Below, in pieces: positions 1-6,965 of a DNA stretch of 17,080 nt; positions within the stretch are counted from its first letter, which is position 1; each line of letters starts with the position of its first letter. The stretch is from an uncultured Burkholderiales bacterium (lineage in GTDB: Bacteria > Pseudomonadota > Gammaproteobacteria > Burkholderiales > Burkholderiaceae_C): assembly GCA_903887655.1 (NCBI GenBank), contig CAISQQ010000103.1, forward strand, positions 1 to 17,080, in the 5' to 3' direction. The translations under genes and the position numbers were made by a program. A model generated the notes under the pieces. That model worked only from the letters and a program-made list of their open reading frames with translations. It searched no databases and was not told the origin of the DNA.

Positions 1-323
1 AATGCCTAATCGACAAGCACGACAAATACAAATATTTATCGCACCACAAAGCCAACGAAGTGGGCAATGGCAATGCGCCCAAAGACCATGAGTTCTTTCA
101 CAAAGTCATGGCTGCGGTGTCGCAAGTCAATGAGATTTTGATCATCGGTCCAGGTTCGGCAAAACATGAATTGTCCAAGCACGCCTTGGCCCATGATCCA
201 TCAACAGCCAAACAAATTGTTGGCGTGGAAACAGTGGACCATCCCACTGACCCTCAAGTGATGGATTACGCCAAAAAATACTTTGACCGAATCGATCAAA
301 TGAGGGGCGATTTGGCGATCTGA
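1..323 (+). CDS. Translational machinery protein, eRF1/Dom34-like (3' part)
   Basis: This is the C-terminal part of a gene that starts left of the window. The frame is already open at base 3 and reads through to TGA at 321-323, giving about 106 residues. The GTG at base 60 is an internal codon, not the start: the upstream residues (CLIDKHDKYKYLSHHKANE) continue the same protein. The His-rich segment, the segment around EILIIGPGSAKHEL and the ending GVETVDHPTDPQVMDYAKKY match, from memory, a small (about 140 aa) proteobacterial family annotated as 'translational machinery protein', related to the third domain of eRF1/Dom34. Members are cytosolic and their exact role is unknown. Family recognition is fairly firm; function is not. 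Confidence 0.75.
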   Translation, partial: CLIDKHDKYKYLSHHKANEVGNGNAPKDHEFFHKVMAAVSQVNEILIIGPGSAKHELSKHALAHDPSTAKQIVGVETVDHPTDPQVMDYAKKYFDRIDQMRGDLAI

Positions 324-563
324 TCCCCCTCCTCTGATATTTCGACAACCGACCTCCTCCCGTGTGGCGTTGTGCTCGCCTCAAGGCTGACTCACTCGAG
401 GCTGACAAGCACCAAGCACATTGACACGGGGAGTCGAACGAGAAGACGCTTGATTTACTCGTTTGGCAAGTGGTCATGGATGGGATCGAATCGGTCTGGT
501 GTTCTTCAGAACGATTTTCACCGGGCACGGCTAAAATCGAAGATTCAACGGCTGGAGCCTTCT
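324..563. other. Spacer with short repeats, upstream of the binding-protein gene
   Basis: A 240-bp stretch without a convincing gene. Open frames cross it, but they lack family resemblance and a ribosome binding site. It contains a direct repeat AGGCTGAC at 384-391 and 399-406. Around these are nested inverted segments: GTGCT (372-376) facing AGCAC (408-412), and GCCTC (378-382) facing GAGGC (397-401), which could fold into a bulged hairpin. A TTGACA at 421-426 resembles a -35 box but has no good -10 box 17 bp downstream. I see no clear terminator for the preceding gene. Confidence 0.4.
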
Positions 564-1274
564 ATGAATCAAAATTTAGTGTTGCGTGGCATCTCTTCCA
601 TGGCCACCAAATCGGTATTGTCTCAATTGACGCAGGCTTACCAACGCCAAACGGGGGTTTCGGTCGAAATTGAATCGGTCGGGGGGGTGGATGCGGCCAA
701 GCGAATTCAACAAGGCGAGCCCTTTGATATGGTGCTGCTCGCATCGGACGCCATTGGGCGGCTTAAAGACGCTGGGTTGGTCATGGCCGACAGCCCCCAT
801 GATTGGGTTCAGTCCGAGATCGCGATGGCCATTCCTGCCGGCTCCGCGGCCCCTGTGATCACCGATGAGGCAAGCCTCAAGGCTGCGGTGTTGGCCAGCG
901 CCAGTATCAGCTACTCGACGGGCCCGAGTGGGGTGTACCTGGAGAAGTTGTTTGAGCGCTGGGGGGTGTTGGATGTTATAAAAACCCGTTTGGTGGTGCC
1001 CCCGCCTGGCAAACCCGTGGGGTCTTTGGTGGCCAGCGGAGAAGTTGCGCTTGGGTTTCAGCAGTTGAGTGAGTTGATTTCACTCTCTGGCATCGAAATC
1101 ATTGGCCAATTGCCTGCCGATGTGGCCTTCATCACCACCTTTTGTGCCGCCATCCCCAGCGGCTTGTCCCAGGATTTGGAGCGGGTCCAAGCGGCTCAAG
1201 ATTTTTTTCGTTTTTTGAGCTCTGAACCCACGGCACAAGTCAAGCGCACGCAAGGCATGAGGCCCTTGTCCTGA
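564..1274 (+). CDS. ModA-like substrate-binding protein, no signal peptide
   Basis: A 236-residue protein of the periplasmic binding protein type II fold, closest to molybdate-binding ModA (COG0725). Family-like features are the N-terminal strand (NLVLRGISSMATKSVLSQL), the segment GEPFDMVLLASDAIGRLKDAGLV near residues 50-75, and the SYSTGPSGVYLEKLF segment typical of ligand-contacting loops. The ATG at 564 is preferred over the upstream in-frame start at 372 because GGAG lies 7-8 bases before it and similarity begins here. Neither start gives a hydrophobic signal peptide, so the protein is probably cytosolic, unlike true ModA. No permease or ATPase gene is adjacent. It heads a + strand gene run, with 26 bp to the TPR-methyltransferase gene. 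The ligand is unknown. Confidence 0.75.
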   Translation: MNQNLVLRGISSMATKSVLSQLTQAYQRQTGVSVEIESVGGVDAAKRIQQGEPFDMVLLASDAIGRLKDAGLVMADSPHDWVQSEIAMAIPAGSAAPVITDEASLKAAVLASASISYSTGPSGVYLEKLFERWGVLDVIKTRLVVPPPGKPVGSLVASGEVALGFQQLSELISLSGIEIIGQLPADVAFITTFCAAIPSGLSQDLERVQAAQDFFRFLSSEPTAQVKRTQGMRPLS

Positions 1275-1300
1275 AGCCCAAACCGGCCCAGGACTTTTTC

Positions 1301-3154
1301 ATGAAACCCCCAGTGCAAAAAAAACCGGCGCGTGAGCTCACCCCCAACTCGGCTTTTGAGCGCCAATTGCACGAAGCGCAGGCCTTGCATCAAAAAGGTG
1401 AGCTCGATTTGGCTCGCGCGCGCTACCTAGTCTTGCTCGAGGACGCGCCTCACCACCCCAAAATCTTGAACCCGCTGGGTATATTGTGGTCACAACTGGG
1501 AGAGCTCGAGAAAGCCAGGGCTTGTTTTTTAGAGATCTTGGCCCATCACCCCCAAGATCTCGATGGGCTGGTGAATTTAGGCGTGGTGCTAGAGCGCCTG
1601 AACGATTTCGATACGGCGCTCAGCAGCTACGCCCAAGCCACGTCACTCAAGCCCCAACATGCCCTTGCTCAATTCAATCAGGGCAATTTGCTCATGAAAT
1701 TGGGGCGTTTTCCTCAAGCACTGGCTTGTTTGGACCAGGCTTTGAAAGCCCAGCCCCGCAGTGCACCTTGTTTGCTCAAAAGAGCCCAGTTGTTCTTGGC
1801 CTTGAAGCAAGCCGATCACGCCTTGCATGACTTGGAGCGTGCGCTCGCCATCGATTCGGCCATGAGTGCCGTCAACTTTTATTTGGGCCAAGCCCACAGT
1901 GATCTCAATCAGTGGGAGAAGGCGCTGGAGCACTACGACGCTTTCTTGGCCCAGCACCCGCAGTCCTTTGAAGCCTACACCAACCGTGGTCATGTTTTAA
2001 AGCAGCTCGGCCGCCCTGAGTTGGCGCTCGAGAGTTACCAAAGCGCTTTAGCGATCGAGCCCAACTTTCACATGACACATTTGAATTTGGGGGTGCTTTA
2101 CCAAGAGAGCCAGCGCTTGGAGTTGGCGGTTGAGAGTTATCAACGCGCGCTCGCCTTGAACCCAAACACGGCACCCGCCCATTCCAATTTGGGCAGTGCT
2201 CTCAAAGCCCTGGGGCAGTACCAAAACGCCAAGCAGAGTTTTGACCAGGCCATTGAAATCGATCCCACCTACGAGGCGAGTCACTTCAATTTGGGCCAGT
2301 TGTATTTTGAGCTGCAACAGTTTGAGTGGGCGCTGCAGAGTTTTTCCAAAGCCATTGAGCTCAAGGCAGACTTTGCTGACGCGTATTTTCACCGCGCCCA
2401 TCTCTATTTTCAGCAAGAAAACTTCGCCCTGGCCAAGGCCGATATTGTGCAGTGCATCCGCGCGGGTTTTCAGCGCCAAGTCGAGGCCGAGTATATTTTG
2501 CAAGCCTTGGAGAGTGAGACCTTCAAGGAAGCGCCACCAGCGCAATTTGTCAGCAATTTGTTCAACCAGTATGCGGCTTATTTTGAGCGACAACTGGTGC
2601 ACGAATTGGGCTATCAAGGCCCTGCGTTGATGTTGGCGCAGTTGCAAGCGCATTGGCAGCGTGGCCCTTATGCCATTTTGGATTTGGGCTGCGGCACAGG
2701 TCTGAGTGGAGAGGTGTTGGCCCCCTTCGCCCACCATCTTGTCGGTGTGGACTTGTCGAGTCGAATGCTGGAGAAGGCTCGCGAGAAACATATCTACAAC
2801 TCGCTGTTGGAGTCCGATGTTGTTGAATTTTTAAATCAAACCGACCAGACTTTTGAGGTGGTCGTGAGCCTGGATGTTTTCATTTATTTGGGTGACCTGG
2901 GCGCGGTTTTCCAAGGTGTTGCTCGTGTATTGAAGCCAGGGGGTTATTTTGCCTTCACCGTGGAAGAGGAGGACGGTGCGAGCTTTTCGATCTACCCCAA
3001 CACCATGCGCTTTAAGCACTCCAGGCGCTACTGCGATGCGCTGGCGCGTGAGCATGGCTACGATGTCCTGGGCGTGAGTCGCGCACGCATTCGCCAAAAC
3101 CTGGGCAGCGATGTGATGGGTTTGTATTATGTTTTACAAAACACACGCCCCTGA
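1301..3154 (+). CDS. TPR-repeat protein fused to SAM-dependent methyltransferase
   Basis: A 617-residue cytosolic protein. Residues from about 25 to 395 form roughly eleven tetratricopeptide repeats with the usual A/G/Y/P spacing, for example the repeat units ending ALAIEPN, ALALNPN and AIEIDPT. A linker (about 405-440, SNLFNQYAAYFERQLVHELGY) leads to a class I methyltransferase domain. SAM motif I is DLGCGTG at 461-467, then VGVDLSSRML, the VVSLDVFIYLG strand and a GVARVLKPGGYF loop. This architecture fits COG4976, predicted methyltransferases with TPR repeats. The TPR part probably holds a protein or peptide substrate, but the target is unknown. AGGA lies 6-7 bases before the ATG. The stop is 12 bp before the hydroxylase start, so the two are probably cotranscribed. 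Confidence 0.88.
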   Translation: MKPPVQKKPARELTPNSAFERQLHEAQALHQKGELDLARARYLVLLEDAPHHPKILNPLGILWSQLGELEKARACFLEILAHHPQDLDGLVNLGVVLERLNDFDTALSSYAQATSLKPQHALAQFNQGNLLMKLGRFPQALACLDQALKAQPRSAPCLLKRAQLFLALKQADHALHDLERALAIDSAMSAVNFYLGQAHSDLNQWEKALEHYDAFLAQHPQSFEAYTNRGHVLKQLGRPELALESYQSALAIEPNFHMTHLNLGVLYQESQRLELAVESYQRALALNPNTAPAHSNLGSALKALGQYQNAKQSFDQAIEIDPTYEASHFNLGQLYFELQQFEWALQSFSKAIELKADFADAYFHRAHLYFQQENFALAKADIVQCIRAGFQRQVEAEYILQALESETFKEAPPAQFVSNLFNQYAAYFERQLVHELGYQGPALMLAQLQAHWQRGPYAILDLGCGTGLSGEVLAPFAHHLVGVDLSSRMLEKAREKHIYNSLLESDVVEFLNQTDQTFEVVVSLDVFIYLGDLGAVFQGVARVLKPGGYFAFTVEEEDGASFSIYPNTMRFKHSRRYCDALAREHGYDVLGVSRARIRQNLGSDVMGLYYVLQNTRP

Positions 3155-3166
3155 GGACGATCGACC

Positions 3167-4132
3167 ATGCCCGAGCTCAAACGTCTCGATCATCACCAAG
3201 ACTGGCTCGCCTGGACCCAGGAGAATTTGGCACGGGGCTGTGATCCCGCTGGCGTCAAAGCCATCTTGCTTCAAAATGCGTTCGACCCGGACTCGGTGGA
3301 GCAGGTTTTGGCACAAGGCGTCCGAGCCCCGACAGCCGCATCCGCCCCTATGGTCTACCATGCGCGAGCTGTCTTGCAGCAGGGCGCCCCGGTGAGCTTG
3401 GCGCTGGGGCCACTCGAGCGGACGACAAGCGGTGAGGATCGTGGCGCGAGGAACAACGCGCAGCCGGTGTTTTTGCAAGACCCGGCCAATCCTTTCTTGG
3501 TCTCTCAGGTCATCACCCCGCTGCTGCAGTTGTATGTGTTGGTGGACTTCATGTCGCCCACGGAGTGTCAAGACATCATCGACTTGGGGCAAGGTCATCT
3601 GCGCGCGTCCACGGTGTCTTTGCCCGACCAAGACGCGCAAAACGCTTTGCCCGGTACCGTGCAATTGCAAGCCGATCAAACCTATGTCGATTTGTCGTTC
3701 AGAACCAGCCAGACCTGCGACCTGGCCTTGTTGCAGCACCCTTGGGTCGACGCGTTGGATCGCAAGATTTCTATAGCCATGGGGCTGCCGATGGAGTTGT
3801 CTGAGGGCACGCAGCTGCAGCGCTACCGTGTGGGTGAGCAATTCAAAGCGCACACGGACTACTTCACCCCCCAAAGCGAGGAGTACGCCAAGTTTGCTGC
3901 GATTCGGGGCAACCGAACCTGGACCTTCATGGTCTACCTCAATGAGGTGGAGCAAGGTGGCGGCACGCATTTTGTGGCGATCAACAAGACCATCAGACCC
4001 AGACAAGGCATGGCCGTGGTGTGGAACAACTTGACGCCCAATGGGGACGTCAACCCCCAGACCCTGCACGCGGGCATGACCGTGCTCGAAGGCGAAAAGT
4101 TCGTGATCACCAAGTGGTTTCGCCAGCGCTAG
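3167..4132 (+). CDS. Prolyl 4-hydroxylase-like 2OG/Fe(II) oxygenase
   Basis: A 321-residue protein with a C-terminal P4Hc-type double-stranded beta-helix domain (about residues 120-321). The iron triad is visible: H229 and D231 in FKAHTDYF, and H301 in LHAGMTVLEGEKF. K311, ten residues after the distal His, is the expected 2-oxoglutarate-binding lysine. RTWTFMVYLNEVEQGGGTHF is the usual core segment. The domain uses 2-oxoglutarate and O2 and, in this family, hydroxylates prolyl or related residues of proteins. The first 60 residues form a small helical module (see findings). No signal peptide is seen. The gene follows the TPR-methyltransferase by 12 bp, with GAGG overlapping the upstream stop as ribosome binding site. 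The substrate is unknown. Confidence 0.88.
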   Translation: MPELKRLDHHQDWLAWTQENLARGCDPAGVKAILLQNAFDPDSVEQVLAQGVRAPTAASAPMVYHARAVLQQGAPVSLALGPLERTTSGEDRGARNNAQPVFLQDPANPFLVSQVITPLLQLYVLVDFMSPTECQDIIDLGQGHLRASTVSLPDQDAQNALPGTVQLQADQTYVDLSFRTSQTCDLALLQHPWVDALDRKISIAMGLPMELSEGTQLQRYRVGEQFKAHTDYFTPQSEEYAKFAAIRGNRTWTFMVYLNEVEQGGGTHFVAINKTIRPRQGMAVVWNNLTPNGDVNPQTLHAGMTVLEGEKFVITKWFRQR

Positions 4133-4171
4133 AATTAAGCGCCAGTCCGTTATCTGGAGAGCGTGAGCGCC

Positions 4172-4552
4172 ATGAACCCCTTGAAAAATCCAGTCACTTG
4201 GTTTGAGATTTATGTCCATGACATGCCTCGCGCCAAGGCTTTTTATGAAGCCATCTTGGGCATCGAGTTGACGCCCGAGGCCACACCGGGTGACTTCGAA
4301 GCCTGCCGTTTTCCTGGTGGGATGCCCGGGTTTGGCGCCATGGGGGCCCTCATGAAGCACCCCGAGCGCCAGCCCTCGGCGCAGGGCACCTTGGTGTACT
4401 TTCATGTGGACGATTGTGCCGTGGCGGCCGAGCGCGCTCGAGTGCTTGGAGCGCCCATCCACCGCAACAAGTGGAGCATTGGCACAGACGGCTTCATTGC
4501 CATCATTGGCGACTCGGAAGGCAATGCCATTGGCTTGCATTCCTTTGCTTGA
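4172..4552 (+). CDS. VOC family (glyoxalase-like) protein
   Basis: A 126-residue single-module vicinal oxygen chelate protein. It shows the typical opening WFEIYVHDMPRAKAFYEAILGI, a GALM strand with a PSAQGTLVYFHVDD segment in the middle, and a closing IIGDSEGNAIGLHS. It resembles COG3324, enzymes related to lactoylglutathione lyase, which usually dimerise around a divalent metal; I cannot assign a reaction. The ATG at 4172 is chosen because GGAGA ends 11 bases upstream. A GTG at 4163 would add three residues but leaves only 2 bases after GGAGA. It lies 39 bp after the hydroxylase gene and is probably the last gene of the run. It converges on the lrp-type gene with 12 bp between stops. Confidence 0.82.
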   Translation: MNPLKNPVTWFEIYVHDMPRAKAFYEAILGIELTPEATPGDFEACRFPGGMPGFGAMGALMKHPERQPSAQGTLVYFHVDDCAVAAERARVLGAPIHRNKWSIGTDGFIAIIGDSEGNAIGLHSFA

Positions 4553-4564
4553 TGGGCGGCTGAG

Positions 4565-5038
4565 TTAGGCGACGGGCAAGGCGCTGCGATCCACCACCTT
4601 GTTGAGCACAAAACTTGAATGCACCCCGGTCACCCCTTGAATTTTGGTGATTTGGGTGAGCAAGAGCTTTTGATAGTCGTCCAAGTCCTTGACCACCACT
4701 TTGAGCAAATAGTCAGCACTTTGGCCGGTGATCAGTAAACACTCCAAGATTTCGGGAATGGCTTTGATTTCTGTCTCGAAATGCTCAAACCGCTCTGGGG
4801 TGTGCTTGTCCATGGAAATTTGAATGAGGGCGGTCAGTCCCAAATTGATTTTTTTCGCGTCCAGGTGTGCCCGGTAGCCGGTGATGATGCCGCTGTCTTC
4901 CAAAGCCTTCACCCGACGCAAGCAAGGCGACGGTGACAAACCCACTTGTTCGGCCAAATCTTGGTTGCTCATGCGGCCCTGGGTTTGGAGTAGGCGCAAG
5001 ATGGCTTTGTCAAAACGGTCTAAAGGGCTGGAAGTCAT
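4565..5038 (-). CDS. Lrp/AsnC family transcriptional regulator
   Basis: A 157-residue protein of normal length for the family. Residues 6-55 form the winged helix-turn-helix (LDRFDKAILRLLQTQGRMSN, then LAEQVGLSPSPCLRRVKALE). Residues from about 65 to 150 form the RAM/ligand-binding and oligomerisation domain. The segments LIQISMDKHTPERF, ECLLITGQSADYLLKVVV and VHSSFVLNKVV are characteristic. Members bind amino acids and act as feast/famine regulators. It is divergent from leuA across a 160-bp AT-rich region, so control of its own promoter and of leuA is plausible, but this is inference. Only a weak GGAA lies before the ATG. Whether it is the true Lrp orthologue or a paralogue cannot be decided here. 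Confidence 0.88.
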   Translation of the reverse strand: MTSSPLDRFDKAILRLLQTQGRMSNQDLAEQVGLSPSPCLRRVKALEDSGIITGYRAHLDAKKINLGLTALIQISMDKHTPERFEHFETEIKAIPEILECLLITGQSADYLLKVVVKDLDDYQKLLLTQITKIQGVTGVHSSFVLNKVVDRSALPVA

Positions 5039-5198
5039 GGGATTCCAATAAGTATTTGAAAATTGAATTTAAAAGTAATATTTTCACATTATATTAAAAT
5101 TATATTGCGTTTATACTCCATTTGGTGGCTTTTTTCGCAATCGCTTGCTCAGACAAATCCCTACAATGGAGTTTCACATCAAGCGCAGAGGACCTGAC
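5039..5198. promoter_or_regulatory. AT-rich divergent control region, lrp-type gene / leuA
   Basis: This 160-bp region separates two divergent genes, and bases 5041-5120 are only about 19% GC by hand count. It holds the repeat ATTATATT at 5088-5095 and 5099-5106, which is 11 bp apart, about one helical turn. Read on the minus strand the same sites give two TATAAT hexamers (5088-5093 and 5099-5104), possible -10 boxes for the regulator gene. TATACT at 5112-5117 could be a -10 box for leuA, although its -35 region is poor. Lrp-type proteins prefer such AT-rich phased sites, so this is a candidate operator. Confidence 0.5.
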
Positions 5199-6881
5199 AT
5201 GCTGAAAAATCCATCGACCAAATACATTCCTTTTCGACCCATTCAATTGAGCGACCGCACTTGGCCCGATCAGGCCATCACCCGCGCGCCCATCTGGTTG
5301 TCCACCGACTTGCGAGACGGCAACCAGTCCTTGTTCGAGCCGATGAACGGAAAGACCAAGCTCGAGTTTTTCAAAGAATTGGTCAAAGTGGGTTTCAAAG
5401 AGATCGAGATCGGCTTCACGTCGGCCTCAGAAATTGACTACCAGTTTGCCAGAACCTTGATTGAAGGCGGCCATATTCCAAGTGACGTCACGCCCATGGT
5501 CATCACGCAAGCGCGCGAGGACTTGATTGACAAGACGGTGGAGTCGATGAAAGGTGCCAAGTCGGCGATCGTGCACTTGTACAACGCCACCGCCCCAGCT
5601 TGGCGTGAAATTGTGTTTGGCATGAGCGTGCCTGAAGTGATGGCCTTGATTGAAAAGCATGTGCTTTATTTGAAAAAAATCACCGCCCAGCACCCGGAAA
5701 CCGAATGGACACTCCAGTACTCGCCGGAGACGTTTTCGGCCACTGAGCTCGATGTGGCCCTCATGGCATGCAATACCGCCATCCGTGCTTGGGGCGTGGG
5801 CCCAGGTCGGTCGATCATCATCAATTTGCCCAGCACCGTGGAGAACACCACCCCCAACGTCTTTGCCGACAGTGTCGAGTGGATGCACCGGCACATCGAG
5901 TCGCGTGAGCACGTGGTGCTCTCCGTGCATGCGCACAATGACCGCGGCACCGGTGTCGCCACCGCCGAACTCTCCCAAATGGCCGGTGCTGATCGCATTG
6001 AAGGCTGTTTGTTTGGCAATGGGGAGCGCAGTGGCAATGTGGACATTGTCACCTTGGCCCTCAATTTGTACACACAAGGCGTGCACCCGAATTTGGACTT
6101 TTCCAACATCAACGCCGTGGCCCATGTGGTCGAACAAGCCACCCAACTCCCTATCCATCCCCGCCATCCTTATGTGGGGGACTTGGTGTTCACCGCTTTT
6201 TCAGGCTCACACCAAGACGCCATCAAAAAAGGCTTTCATCACCAGCAGGGCAAGGCCGTGTGGACGGTGCCTTATTTGCCCATTGATCCGGCTGACTTGG
6301 GCAGAAACTACGACAGCGTCATCCGTGTCAACAGCCAGTCGGGCAAGGGCGGAATTGGCTACTTGTTGGAGAGCAACTATGGCGTCGTCTTGCCCCGCAG
6401 GATGCTCGTGGAATTCAGCAGCGTGGTGCAAAAAATCACCGATCAGTCCGAAACCGAGATCACGGCCAAAGAGCTCTACCAAGTGTTTCAATCCACCTAC
6501 ATCGACATCATCCAAGCCGGTCATGCGTTCGAGTACCAGTCACACCATTTGATTGACAACGGCCTCACACAAGACATCGCGATCACCCTCAAAATCGAAG
6601 GCCACAGCCAAGTCTTCAAGGGCACGGGTCACGGACCCATTGAAGCCACCTTGGACGCCTTGAGTTTGCCCATGACCATTTTGAGCTATGAGGAGCGCTC
6701 CATAGGCTCGGGCGCGGACGCCAAGGCCATTGCGGTGATCGAGACCGCCGTGGAGGCAACCCCGGGCTCTAAATTTGGCGCCGGCATCGATGCCAATATC
6801 GTGAGCGCATCCATCAAAGCCATCGTGAGCGCCATCAACCGCCACGACTTGCGCTTCCCCACCCTGTCAGTCGTGTCGTAA
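5199..6881 (+). CDS. leuA: 2-isopropylmalate synthase, long (type 2) form
   Basis: This enzyme condenses acetyl-CoA with 2-ketoisovalerate, the first committed step of leucine synthesis. The 560-residue protein fits the longer LeuA subfamily rather than the roughly 520-residue E. coli form. The catalytic DRE-TIM barrel covers about residues 30-305: R39-D40 in LSTDLRDGNQ, the metal ligands H244 and H246 in SVHAHNDRGTG, and G273-N274 in FGNGERSGN. A linker and the C-terminal regulatory LeuA domain (about 435-555, leucine feedback in the family) follow and look complete. The ATG at 5199 is preferred because AGAGG lies 7 bases upstream and similarity starts with MLKNPSTKYIPF. Other in-frame codons from 5145 add an unlikely 18 residues. 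No leuBCD genes are adjacent; a second LeuA elsewhere is possible. Confidence 0.94.
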   Translation: MLKNPSTKYIPFRPIQLSDRTWPDQAITRAPIWLSTDLRDGNQSLFEPMNGKTKLEFFKELVKVGFKEIEIGFTSASEIDYQFARTLIEGGHIPSDVTPMVITQAREDLIDKTVESMKGAKSAIVHLYNATAPAWREIVFGMSVPEVMALIEKHVLYLKKITAQHPETEWTLQYSPETFSATELDVALMACNTAIRAWGVGPGRSIIINLPSTVENTTPNVFADSVEWMHRHIESREHVVLSVHAHNDRGTGVATAELSQMAGADRIEGCLFGNGERSGNVDIVTLALNLYTQGVHPNLDFSNINAVAHVVEQATQLPIHPRHPYVGDLVFTAFSGSHQDAIKKGFHHQQGKAVWTVPYLPIDPADLGRNYDSVIRVNSQSGKGGIGYLLESNYGVVLPRRMLVEFSSVVQKITDQSETEITAKELYQVFQSTYIDIIQAGHAFEYQSHHLIDNGLTQDIAITLKIEGHSQVFKGTGHGPIEATLDALSLPMTILSYEERSIGSGADAKAIAVIETAVEATPGSKFGAGIDANIVSASIKAIVSAINRHDLRFPTLSVVS

Positions 6882-6882
6882 A

Positions 6883-6962
6883 GCGTGCTTGTTGCACGCC
6901 TTGGGTGAGTCCATCAGCGGCTTCTATCCCTGGCGCACCCAGCCTGGCCTTGGATGCCAGGC
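6883..6962. terminator. Two stem-loops between convergent leuA and rep
   Basis: Two perfect inverted repeats fill this convergent gap. The first, GCGTGC-TTGTT-GCACGC (6883-6899), begins two bases after the leuA stop. The second, GCCTGGC-CTTGGAT-GCCAGGC (6942-6962), ends just before the rep stop. Neither is followed by a run of T on either strand, so they are weak or Rho-assisted terminator candidates, or RNA 3'-end stabilisers, rather than clear intrinsic terminators. Confidence 0.45.
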
Positions 6963-6965
6963 ATC

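Noticed and set aside
425..450. tRNA T-loop-like GTTCGACTC on the minus strand
   Set aside because: The flanking bases do not pair as a T stem, and no acceptor or anticodon arms can be found.
372..563. 64-residue N-terminal extension of the ModA-like protein
   Set aside because: It does not look like a signal peptide or a domain, and the ATG at 564 has a good ribosome binding site and the family's start.
1400..2500. Repetitive DNA across the TPR gene
   Set aside because: The periodicity of about 102 bp is explained by the 34-residue TPR units; it is not a CRISPR array or a mobile repeat.
3134..4540. Long minus-strand open frame (468 codons) opposite the hydroxylase and VOC genes
   Set aside because: Its translation resembles no family, while the plus strand carries intact catalytic motifs. 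It is a shadow of GC-biased codons.
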